The notes beneath the pieces were generated by a model. The model saw nothing but the letters and a program-made list of their open reading frames with translations. It was not told where the DNA came from and made no database searches. Of a DNA stretch of 6,866 nucleotides, positions 1-5,540 are shown in pieces. How positions within the stretch are numbered: position 1 is the first letter of the stretch; the number at the start of each line of letters is the position of its first letter. The DNA lies in the NCBI GenBank assembly GCA_003223675.1, contig QHVW01000465.1, positions 1-6,866 of the forward strand, read 5' to 3'. Source of the stretch: Acidobacteriota bacterium. GTDB taxonomy: Bacteria; Acidobacteriota; Thermoanaerobaculia; Multivoradales; UBA5704. A program made the translations under genes and the position numbers.

Positions 1-95
1 ACGATCTCGCCGTCCCGCACCAGGACGGCGCCGACCCGCGGGTTGGGCGCGGTGCGGTAGCGGCCGCGGGCGGCCAGCCGGAGGGCCCGCCGCAG
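1..95 (-). CDS. ribD: RibD N-terminus (riboflavin deaminase/reductase), partial
   Basis: This is the beginning of the bifunctional diaminohydroxyphosphoribosylaminopyrimidine deaminase / 5-amino-6-uracil reductase, an early step of riboflavin synthesis in the cytoplasm. The visible residues read LRRALRLAARGRYRTAPN and continue PRVGAVLVRDGEIV. This matches the first helix and first strand of the RibD deaminase domain (the family pattern is A-L-x-LA-x-RG-x-x-x-T-x-PNP-x-VG-x-V-V-x-DG-x-IV). The zinc-binding HAE and PCxxxGxxxxC motifs would lie beyond the window edge. It follows ftsY with almost no gap (ftsY stop at 106-108), so it is probably its operon partner. The start is unclear. The frame stays open upstream into ftsY, but I found no ATG, GTG or TTG before the conserved motif. 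I place the start at CTG 95-93 provisionally; a nearby sequence error could be hiding a normal start. Family identity is fairly sure, the exact 5' end is not. Confidence 0.72.
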   Translation of the reverse strand, partial: MRRALRLAARGRYRTAPNPRVGAVLVRDGEI

Positions 96-105
96 ATGGG
101 TGACT

Positions 106-999
106 TCAGCCGACGAGGGCAGCCGCGAACTCCCGGGGCCGGAAATCCACCAGATCCTCGGGCTTCTCCCCGACCCCCAGGTAGAGCACGGGGAGCTTGA
201 GCTCGCGGGCGATGGCGACCACCATCCCCCCCTTGGCCGTGCCGTCGATCTTGGCCAGCAGGACGCCGTCGATGGGCACCACCTGTTTGAAGGTGCGGGC
301 CTGGGCGAGGGCGTTCTGGCCGGTGGTGGCGTCGAGCACGAGGATGGTCCGCTTCTGCCAGTCCGGGGCCTCGCTGCGCGCCTTGGCGGCGTGGATGGCG
401 TCGTAGACCACGGCGCCGGGGTCGGCCCCCTGCCCCTGGCGGACCACCTCGACGCCCAGCCGCTCCCCCCAGAGAGCGAGCTGCTCGATGGCGGCGGCGC
501 GGAAGGTGTCGCCGGCCGCCAGCATCACCTTCTCGCGCTGCTGGAGGTGGCGCTTGGCGAGCTTGGCGATCGACGTGGTCTTGCCCACTCCGTTGACGCC
601 TACCACCAGGGTGAGCGTGGGCCCGCGGCCGAGCGGGCGCGGGCGGGGCATCTCGGAGAGCAGGTCGGCGACCTCGTCGGAGAGCAGCTTGCGGAGCCTG
701 GCGGCGCTGGTGGTCTGCTCCCTGAGGGCGTTCTTCTTGACCCGCTCGACCAGCTCCAGCGAGGTCTCGACGCCCATGTCCGCGCCGATCAGGGTCTCCT
801 CGAGGTACTCGATGGTCCGGTCGTCGAGGGTGACCTTGTCCTTCATCGCGTCGGAGACCTTCTCGATGATCTCCGTATGGGTCATGAAGAGCCCGCGCTT
901 CAGCTTGCCGAAGAACCCGGTCTTCTCCTCGTCCTCGGGAAGGCGGGTCTCGGGCGCGAGCTCCAGGATGTCGTTGGGTTTGTTGGTGTCTTCCGCCAT
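106..999 (-). CDS. ftsY: FtsY, SRP receptor GTPase, lacking the G3 region
   Basis: FtsY is the signal recognition particle receptor. It docks ribosome-SRP complexes at the inner membrane and pairs its GTPase with that of Ffh. The 297 residues show a short acidic N-terminus (1-27), the N-domain helices (about 28-118), the P-loop GVNGVGKTT (134-142), DTFRAAA (164-170), DATTGQNAL (223-231), the G4-like AKID (249-252, usually TKLD), GTAKGG (253-258) and GVGE (275-278). The DTAGR (G3) motif is missing. It normally lies between the AAKAR helix and the LVLDATTGQ strand, but here AAKAR (204-208) runs almost straight into SEAPDWQKRTILVLD. About 34 residues are absent, in frame. Without G3 the GTPase should not work, and FtsY is normally essential, so this is either an assembly deletion or a dead allele. 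The ATG at 999-997 lies 10 nt after the stop of the shifted Roadblock frame, inside a 16-bp palindrome, and has no obvious Shine-Dalgarno sequence. Family assignment is very sure. Confidence 0.95.
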   Translation of the reverse strand: MAEDTNKPNDILELAPETRLPEDEEKTGFFGKLKRGLFMTHTEIIEKVSDAMKDKVTLDDRTIEYLEETLIGADMGVETSLELVERVKKNALREQTTSAARLRKLLSDEVADLLSEMPRPRPLGRGPTLTLVVGVNGVGKTTSIAKLAKRHLQQREKVMLAAGDTFRAAAIEQLALWGERLGVEVVRQGQGADPGAVVYDAIHAAKARSEAPDWQKRTILVLDATTGQNALAQARTFKQVVPIDGVLLAKIDGTAKGGMVVAIARELKLPVLYLGVGEKPEDLVDFRPREFAAALVG

Positions 1000-1006
1000 G
1001 GCGGAA
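991..1006 (-). repeat. Perfect palindrome over the ftsY start codon
   Basis: The 16 bases ttccgccatggcggaa form a perfect palindrome centred on the ftsY ATG. As RNA this would give a 6-bp stem with CAUG in the loop, so the start codon would sit in a hairpin loop. It could modulate initiation, but part of the symmetry comes from the codons ATG GCG GAA and it may be chance. Confidence 0.4.
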
Positions 1007-1009
1007 GCA

Positions 1010-1531
1010 TCATAACCGAACCCTCACCCCTGGCCGAGGTGATGAGGGGCTGGGGCGGGTCCCTACTCCCCGAACAGCTCGCGCTTGAGCTGCTCCACCG
1101 CCTGGTTGAGGCTTTCCCGCGCGCGGCCGACCAAGGCGGGGTGGCGCTGGACGAGGGCCAAGTGGTAGCCGTCCCAGCTCGCGCTTGAGCTGGTCCACCG
1201 CCTGGTTGAGGCTCTCCCGCGCGCGGCCGACCAGGGCGGGGTGGCGCTGGACGAGGGCCAAGTGGTAGCCGTCCGGCAGGGGGACGACGTAGATGTGCAT
1301 GGCCTTCTTCTCGATGTGGATCATCCGCGGCTCACCCAAATCATTATTGGCGAGGACCTTCTCGAGCTGGCGGAGGTAGATGCCGAGATAGGCGCCGATA
1401 ACGCGCATCTCGTAGGGGCTGAACTCGGCGCAGGCGAGGTCCACCGTCTCGCCGCTGCCGTCGAGGAAGAGGGCGCCCAGCGCTTGATCGTTGTTGGCCA
1501 GGAGGTTCGCCAAGACGTACTGGAACACCAT
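1010..1531 (-). CDS. Roadblock/LC7-like small protein, C-terminus frameshifted
   Basis: Residues 1-119 read as a Roadblock/LC7-type fold: an N-terminal helix (MVFQYVLANLL), a strand with ALGALFLDGSGE (17-28), a long helix around 38-62, the strand pair MIHIEKKAMHIYVVPLPDGYHLALVQ (70-95) and a final helix (98-119). Such proteins usually form dimers and act as scaffolds or GTPase regulators; the partner is unknown here. It starts 17 nt after the HD-GYP stop. A GAGGAG sequence overlaps that stop (TGAGGAG), which implies co-transcription and perhaps coupling. A 100-bp tandem duplication at 1075-1274 is not a multiple of three, so from residue 120 the frame changes into a 54-residue Pro/Arg/Gly-rich tail ending at 1010. 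Without the duplication the frame would read QLKREL-FGE and stop at TAG (1063-1065), giving 122 residues. The tail is probably not native. Family confidence is moderate. Confidence 0.7.
   Translation of the reverse strand: MVFQYVLANLLANNDQALGALFLDGSGETVDLACAEFSPYEMRVIGAYLGIYLRQLEKVLANNDLGEPRMIHIEKKAMHIYVVPLPDGYHLALVQRHPALVGRARESLNQAVDQLKRELGRLPLGPRPAPPRLGRPRAGKPQPGGGAAQARAVRGVGTRPSPSSPRPGVRVRL
1021..1048 (-). other. Possible RNA hairpin upstream of ftsY
   Basis: The minus-strand transcript can form an 8-bp stem (CCCUCAUC with GGUGAGGG, one U-G pair) around a loop of about 12 nt. It lies between the Roadblock gene's apparent original stop (1063-1065) and ftsY. No U-tract follows, so it does not look like an intrinsic terminator. 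It may be a processing or translation-control hairpin, or simply GC-rich sequence. Confidence 0.3.
1075..1274. repeat. 100-bp tandem direct duplication
   Basis: Copy one is 1075-1174 and copy two is 1175-1274, directly adjacent, with 3 mismatches in 100 positions (1093/1193, 1114/1214 and 1134/1234). Both copies cover the last helix of the Roadblock-like gene. Read in the gene's original frame, the differences are Asp/Glu (GAC/GAG), a silent GAG/GAA and a silent CTG/TTG. This suggests the copies diverged under protein-level selection in separate genomes or strains. The length equals a common short-read length, so an assembly join is a real alternative to a biological duplication. Confidence 0.95.
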
Positions 1532-1548
1532 GCGAGAGGTACGGCTCC

Positions 1549-3315
1549 TCAGCGTTGTCCGCCGCCCGCGACGCGGGGCTCGACGAGCGTGGTCTCACGG
1601 GGAGGACGCACCGCGCCGGCGCGGATCTCCCCCGCCTCGAAGGCGCGCAGGAAAGCGGTGACGATCTTGGCGTCGAAGCGGCTGCCGGTCAGGCGGGTGA
1701 TGGTCTCCACCGCGAACCGCAGGCTGTAGGCCTGCTGGTACGGGCGGTTGGTGGTGATGGCGTCGAAGGTGTCCGCCACCCCGACGATGCGGGCGAAGAG
1801 GGGGATCTGCTCTCCCTTCAGGTTGTCCGGATAGCCGCGGCCGTTCCAGGCCTCGTGGTGCGAACGGATGGCCGGGATCATCTCCTTGAGCTGCTCGATG
1901 GGGGTCATGATTTCGGCGCCCATGACGGTGTGCATCTTCATCTGCTCGTACTCGTCGGGGGCCAGCACCCCCTCCTTGCGGAGGATGCGGTCCTCGACGC
2001 CGATCTTCCCCACGTCGTGCAGCAGGGCGCCGATCCAGACCTTGTGCTGCACCTCCTCGGGGAGCTGCAGGTAGCGGGCGATGGTACGGCTGTAGGCGGC
2101 CACCCGCTCGGAGTGGCCGCGGGTGTAGGGGTCCTTGGCGTCGACCGCGGCCACGAAGGCGCGCAGGGAGCCGATGAACAGCTCGCGGTTCGCCTGCGCC
2201 GCCTGCCGGAGCTGTTGCACGTGGCTGGCGACGTGGCCGCTCATGCGGTTGAAGTCCTCGGCCAGATCGGCCATCTCGAAGGTCAGCCCCTGGGTCTCGA
2301 TCAGGCCGCCGAAGCTCCCCTCGGCGATCTCGTGCGTGGTCGCGGCCAGCCGCTGGATGGGCTGGCTCACCCACCGCGCCGCCAGGTAGGCGAAGAAGAA
2401 GGACAGCGCCACCAGGGCGCCGGTGGCCACGGCGGCGTTGGCGATCAGCTTGTCGACGTCGGCGAACGCCTCCGACACCGGCTTCTGCACCACCAGGCTC
2501 CAGCCGCTCTCGTTGATGGCGCTCACCTGGGCGAAGACCTCGCGGACTCCATCGGACGTCGGAACGCTGTACTGAGACGTCAGCGTCACCTGTCCCTGGG
2601 TGAGCGAATGGAGGATTCCAGGGCCGAGCCCAGGCGTATGCCCGCCGCCGTCTTCGTTCGTCCAGAGGATCTTCCCTTGGGGGTCGACGAGGAAGACGCC
2701 GACTCCCTTCTTGGCCTCTTCCCGGGTCAGCTTCTCCAGGGGACCAAACCGGAGCTGGGCCTCGACGATGAGCTTCGGTCCGGAAGGTCCGCTCGGAACC
2801 GGCACGGCAAGGATGGCCTGCGGCTTGCGGACCGCCCCCGCCGGCACGAAGCCGTAGACGGCGCTCTTGCGTTTCCGCGCCTGCTCGAAGACCGCGTCCA
2901 TCGCCTCCTTCACTCCAGGCCGCAGGCCGCCCGGCTCCAGGCCGGCGCCCTCGGGAGTGAACACGCGCAGGGCGATCACGTCCGGATTGCTCTGCTGGAA
3001 GCTCTTGAGCTGCTCCCCTACCCAGGGCTCCTGGAGCCGTACCGTCGCATCTTCCGGCCCGGGGACCGTGACGATGCCGTTGCCGAGCTGCGTGAGCTGG
3101 CGGCGAATGTCCGCCAGGTAGGTACTGACCTCCTGGGAGAGGGAGCCGGCCTCGCTGGTCAGGTTGTCCCGCTCGGTGTTGACCAGGACCTTGTTGCTCT
3201 GGCGGATCAGCAGCACGCTGCTGACGATCAAGGGGATGATGCCCGACAGCAGCAGCGCTACGACGAGGATCGTCCGCAGCTTGAGACGGCGCAGGAGGCT
3301 TCGGCGAGTTTCCAT
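1549..3315 (-). CDS. Membrane sensor with HAMP and HD-GYP phosphodiesterase
   Basis: This is a predicted transmembrane receptor that degrades cyclic di-GMP. In order, the 588 residues show a basic N-terminus, a first membrane segment (about 14-36), a periplasmic sensor region (about 37-288, Cache-like by layout, with FLVDPQGKILWTNEDG at 208-223), a second membrane segment (about 291-313), a HAMP linker (about 314-366), and an HD-GYP domain (about 378-560). The HD-GYP hallmarks are complete: H401 in GHSERV, the HD pair H433-D434 in LLHDVGKIGV, H462, HH 486-487, the GYP triplet 494-496 in NGRGYP, and D515 in VADTFDA. Catalysis is therefore expected. The signal sensed is unknown. It follows aroB after 102 bp holding a TATAAT promoter, and the Roadblock-like gene starts 17 nt after its stop, so the two may share a pathway controlling motility or adhesion; that is inference. 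The ATG is placed just before the first membrane segment, with no clear Shine-Dalgarno sequence. Confidence 0.93.
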   Translation of the reverse strand: METRRSLLRRLKLRTILVVALLLSGIIPLIVSSVLLIRQSNKVLVNTERDNLTSEAGSLSQEVSTYLADIRRQLTQLGNGIVTVPGPEDATVRLQEPWVGEQLKSFQQSNPDVIALRVFTPEGAGLEPGGLRPGVKEAMDAVFEQARKRKSAVYGFVPAGAVRKPQAILAVPVPSGPSGPKLIVEAQLRFGPLEKLTREEAKKGVGVFLVDPQGKILWTNEDGGGHTPGLGPGILHSLTQGQVTLTSQYSVPTSDGVREVFAQVSAINESGWSLVVQKPVSEAFADVDKLIANAAVATGALVALSFFFAYLAARWVSQPIQRLAATTHEIAEGSFGGLIETQGLTFEMADLAEDFNRMSGHVASHVQQLRQAAQANRELFIGSLRAFVAAVDAKDPYTRGHSERVAAYSRTIARYLQLPEEVQHKVWIGALLHDVGKIGVEDRILRKEGVLAPDEYEQMKMHTVMGAEIMTPIEQLKEMIPAIRSHHEAWNGRGYPDNLKGEQIPLFARIVGVADTFDAITTNRPYQQAYSLRFAVETITRLTGSRFDAKIVTAFLRAFEAGEIRAGAVRPPRETTLVEPRVAGGGQR

Positions 3316-3321
3316 GTCAGC

Positions 3322-3356
3322 CGGGGTATCGGTAATCTTCCGCCGATTATACCCCG
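3322..3356. repeat. Inverted repeat enclosing the -10 box
   Basis: The arms CGGGGTAT (3322-3329) and ATACCCCG (3349-3356) are perfect complements. A second nested pair, TAATC (3333-3337) and GATTA (3345-3349), lies inside, around the 7-nt loop TTCCGCC. The right arm overlaps the TATAAT box, which fits an operator for a dimeric regulator better than a terminator, because no T-tract follows on either strand. The regulator is unknown. Confidence 0.5.
3346..3351 (-). promoter_or_regulatory. -10 element (TATAAT) upstream of the HD-GYP gene
   Basis: A perfect TATAAT on the minus strand lies in the 102-bp gap between aroB and the HD-GYP gene, with 30 nt between its end and the start codon. No good -35 is seen at 16-18 bp (CTGGTT at 17 bp). 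An AT-rich patch at about 3394-3411 could act as an UP element. It would serve the HD-GYP, Roadblock, ftsY and ribD run. Confidence 0.55.
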
Positions 3357-3417
3357 ATCTGGATACGCAACCAGGGGTCTGGGCGGATGAGCTCTCGAAA
3401 TTTCTAAAATCGGGCCC

Positions 3418-4536
3418 CTACACCGGGCGCCGGAGCGGGTCGCGCAGGAAGTCGGCCAGCTCCCCCCGCACCTCGTGCTCGGGGATGCCGTCCGTCATCC
3501 ACCCCTCTCCCAGAGAGCGGGGGAGGACCCAGACCAGCCCGGACTCGCGCGCCTTCTTGTCCCGCGCCATTCCCGCCATCAGCCCCTCGGCGGAGAGCTC
3601 CGGCAACCGCGGCAGCTCCAGGCGACGGATCAGATGATGGATGCGGGCGGCCACCTGGGAGATAAGCCCACGACGGCGGGCCAGGCGGAGGGCGAAAAGG
3701 ATGCCGTACCCCACCGCCTCGCCATGGCGCAGGCCCGCGTAGCCGCAGGCCGACTCGATGGCGTGGCCCAGCGTGTGCCCGAAATTGAGCAGCCGGCGCT
3801 CCCCCTTCTCGGTCGGATCGCGCTCCACGACGGCGATCTTGGCCGCCGCGGCCGCCGCGACCACGGGCCCGAGCGCCGCGGCGTCCCCTTCCAGCAGGAG
3901 GTCCAGCTCCTCCTCGACCAGGCCGAACAGGTCCGGGTCGAGCAGCGCGGCCATCTTGATCACCTCGACGAGCCCCGAGCGCAGCTCCTCCCGCGGCAGG
4001 GTCGACAGCACCGCGGTGTCGCCGACCACCATCCAGGGGTGGTGGAACAGCCCGACCGTGTTCTTGCCGCCGGGCAGATCGACCCCCGTCTTGCCGCCGA
4101 TCGCGGCGTCCACCTGGGCGAGCAGGGTGGTGGGGATCTGGACGAATTCGATCCCTCGCAGGAAGCAGCCGGCGGCGAAGCCGGCGAGGTCCCCCACGCT
4201 GCCGCCGCCAAGGGCGATCACCCGGCTGTCGCGCTTGCCGCCGGCGTCGAGCATCTCGTTCCACAGCCGCTCGGCCGTCGAGACAGTCTTCGCCCCCTCC
4301 CCCTCCTCCACCTCCAGGATCACCCACTTCGCAGCGGCCCGGCAGAGCACCTCCAGCCGGTCGCCGTGGAGCGCGTGCACCCGCGGCGTGGTGACCAGGA
4401 ACGCGGCGCGCCGCGCGAGCCAATCCTCCAGCTCGGGCAGGACGGATGACAGGGCTCCCTCCCCCACGATCACGGGGGTCGAGCCGTCCGGGTGATGAAG
4501 CCGCAAGGGCAAGATGGCTGCGGACAAGAGGTTCAT
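3418..4536 (-). CDS. aroB: 3-dehydroquinate synthase
   Basis: AroB converts DAHP to 3-dehydroquinate, the second step of the shikimate pathway to aromatic amino acids. It uses NAD and a divalent metal in the cytoplasm. The 372 residues are normal for the family. Visible hallmarks are the NAD-binding ALGGGSVGDLAGFAA (108-122), RGIEFVQIPTTLLAQVDAAI (127-146), GGKTGVDLPGGKN (147-159, with K149 and K158), the metal ligand E191 in GLVEVIK with K194, NFGHTLGHAIE (251-261, with H254 and H258), the third ligand H271 in RHGEAVGYG, and RDKK (325-328). All expected catalytic positions are present, so it should be active. Upstream of the ATG, GAGG sits 9 nt away and could be the Shine-Dalgarno sequence. 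No other shikimate gene is in the window. The 88 bp upstream separates it from the cassette, and it may have its own promoter there, although none is obvious. Confidence 0.97.
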   Translation of the reverse strand: MNLLSAAILPLRLHHPDGSTPVIVGEGALSSVLPELEDWLARRAAFLVTTPRVHALHGDRLEVLCRAAAKWVILEVEEGEGAKTVSTAERLWNEMLDAGGKRDSRVIALGGGSVGDLAGFAAGCFLRGIEFVQIPTTLLAQVDAAIGGKTGVDLPGGKNTVGLFHHPWMVVGDTAVLSTLPREELRSGLVEVIKMAALLDPDLFGLVEEELDLLLEGDAAALGPVVAAAAAAKIAVVERDPTEKGERRLLNFGHTLGHAIESACGYAGLRHGEAVGYGILFALRLARRRGLISQVAARIHHLIRRLELPRLPELSAEGLMAGMARDKKARESGLVWVLPRSLGEGWMTDGIPEHEVRGELADFLRDPLRRPV

Positions 4537-4624
4537 GTCTCCAGGCCTCGATTCAGCTCTCCCTCAACATGGTGCCGCGCGAGGTGCTCAGCGGGACGGG
4601 GGAGGAGCGGAATCGAGACGCTCG
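4537..4624. other. Intergenic region between the cassette and aroB
   Basis: These 88 bp hold a weak inverted repeat (GAGCG at 4605-4609 with CGCTC at 4619-4623) and no T-tract. I see neither a convincing terminator for the cassette nor a convincing promoter for aroB, so read-through from the cassette into aroB is possible. Confidence 0.4.
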
Positions 4625-5086
4625 TCAGATCCGGCCAAAGTAGAACAGGTTCACCTCGGGGTCTACGGCGAAACGGATTCTCTGAAGGAGGCCCTGGTAG
4701 CCAAGAAAGTTCTCTCCGGGTGGCCAGCTCGGGCTCACGAAAATGGTCGCTTCGATGTCCAGCGGCTCACCTTCGAGCGCCTCAAAGAAGAGCGGGCCCC
4801 TATACAGCTCTCCTCGAAAAGAGCCAAGCCGAGTGCTCAATGAGACCTCCTCCGAAACCTGGTCAAAGCATTCGCGGATGAACTTTCCGAGCCTGGGCTC
4901 AAAGATGCACCAAGGGGCGCCCGTGTCCACCATGGCAAATACAGTCCCTTCGAATTGTCCAGGCTTGACCTCCAGATAGATTCGAGGATCTGAGACGGGT
5001 ATCCCGTCCTGATGATCGGCATATCGCGACACGCCCGTCGCGAACGGTCGCCGCACCCACCCGGACAGAATTGAGCTTTCAGGCAA
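4625..5086 (-). CDS. Retropepsin-like aspartic protease, cassette copy 1
   Basis: This is a small single-domain protein resembling bacterial retropepsin-like proteases, which work as dimers with one catalytic Asp per chain. The 153 residues contain FAMVDTGAPWCIF (50-62) with the classic catalytic triad D54-T55-G56. A C-terminal lobe, NFLGYQGLLQRIRF (126-139) and VDPEVNLFYFGRI (141-153), resembles the second half of the retropepsin fold. There is no signal peptide or membrane segment, so it is probably cytoplasmic. A longer reading from 5305 is open, but its extra part overlaps the upstream gene in another frame. I chose TTG at 5086-5084 because the second cassette copy also begins at TTG at the matching place, giving 153 and 152 residues. 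It overlaps the TPR-DUF5678 gene by 8 bp, so translation is probably coupled. Substrate and role are unknown. It could be a non-peptidase relative, but the DTG motif favours activity. Confidence 0.75.
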   Translation of the reverse strand: MPESSILSGWVRRPFATGVSRYADHQDGIPVSDPRIYLEVKPGQFEGTVFAMVDTGAPWCIFEPRLGKFIRECFDQVSEEVSLSTRLGSFRGELYRGPLFFEALEGEPLDIEATIFVSPSWPPGENFLGYQGLLQRIRFAVDPEVNLFYFGRI

Positions 5087-5480
5087 AGTAATGGAAGAGA
5101 GGAAGAGCCGACAGATTTCTGGATCGGACAGCCTCTCGCACCTCATCCAGATCCGGTGAGGCGGCGATGAGATCGGTTCCCAAGACGGCGACCCACTGGC
5201 CCTTGTACTTGGCCGCATTCTGACGAAGCCACTCGTAGGTGTCTCGCCTGTCCGGGATGTTGCGACCTCCCGGCACCGACCGCACCTCAAAGGGCCGCAG
5301 CACATGGTGGAGGCGTTTCAGCTCCGGGTGGTCCGGATACAGGGCGAGTCCCCGTTCGGCCACCTCGCGGGCCCCCTGCAAAGTCCCCGAATTGAAGATG
5401 GCGCGGATCTCCTCCAGAAACGACTCGGGAGTCGGATTCTGCGATTCGAGATCGAGCTGGCGGGCCGCCCCTGTCCTCAT
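5079..5480 (-). CDS. TPR-like plus DUF5678-like protein, cassette copy 1
   Basis: This is a 133-residue soluble protein of unknown function. Residues 20-62 resemble one TPR-type helix pair (SFLEEIRAIFNSG, then GAREVAERGLALYPDHPEL), a protein-binding repeat. Residues 82-127 (YEWLRQNAAKYKGQWVAVLG, then a turn and DLDEVREAVRSR) resemble DUF5678, a short uncharacterised domain built on a K-G-x-WV-A core. The start ATG lies 7 nt after a perfect TATAAT, so the mRNA probably has no 5' leader. The stop overlaps the protease gene by 8 bp. The first 67 residues are about 84% identical to cassette copy 2, while the rest is only about one-third identical. A role as partner, adaptor, inhibitor or substrate of the overlapping protease is plausible from the pairing but not shown. 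Confidence 0.78.
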   Translation of the reverse strand: MRTGAARQLDLESQNPTPESFLEEIRAIFNSGTLQGAREVAERGLALYPDHPELKRLHHVLRPFEVRSVPGGRNIPDRRDTYEWLRQNAAKYKGQWVAVLGTDLIAASPDLDEVREAVRSRNLSALPLFHYFA

Positions 5481-5486
5481 GGCAGG

Positions 5487-5529
5487 GATTATACCACTCC
5501 TCGGGATGGTTTTCTCTCTTCTCGCGATC
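5487..5529 (-). repeat. 43-bp promoter block, copy 1
   Basis: These 43 bp are identical to 6403-6445. The block contains the extended -10 and an upstream purine-rich stretch (GCGAGAAGAGAGAAAA on the minus strand). It fills most of the gap between the two cassette copies. Confidence 0.9.
5488..5496 (-). promoter_or_regulatory. Extended -10 promoter, cassette copy 1
   Basis: TGGTATAAT on the minus strand is a perfect extended -10 element (TGn plus TATAAT). It ends 7 nt before the ATG, so transcription should begin at or next to the start codon. No consensus -35 is seen at 17 bp, which is common for extended -10 promoters. Confidence 0.72.
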
Positions 5530-5535
5530 GTCGCG
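5523..5535. repeat. Short inverted repeat at the cassette junction
   Basis: CGCGA-TCG-TCGCG is a perfect 5-bp inverted repeat with a 3-nt centre. It sits where the 43-bp block ends (5529) and the 11-bp linker to the next unit begins. It is absent after the corresponding block at 6445, so it was created by the junction itself. No T-tract follows, so it is not a terminator. Confidence 0.4.
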
Positions 5536-5540
5536 TCGGG

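Noticed and set aside
100..1188. A 362-residue open frame on the plus strand
   Set aside because: It is the antisense of ftsY and part of the Roadblock gene and has no recognisable domain.
1555..3390. A 611-residue open frame on the plus strand
   Set aside because: It lies opposite the HD-GYP gene, whose domains are complete on the minus strand. Its composition (Gly, Leu, His, Asp, Arg repeats) is typical of the antisense of GC-rich coding DNA.
3404..4423. A 339-residue minus-strand frame and plus-strand frames across the same region
   Set aside because: They overlap aroB, which has all its family motifs; these frames are shadows rich in Arg, Ala, Gly and Pro.
4605..4623. Hairpin after the cassette as a terminator
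   Set aside because: The stem has only 5 bp with a 9-nt loop and no T-tract follows on the minus strand.
5087..5305. N-terminal extension of the copy 1 protease to an ATG at 5305
   Set aside because: The extra residues overlap the TPR-DUF5678 gene in another frame, look like shadow translation and are absent from copy 2, where a TGA closes the frame.
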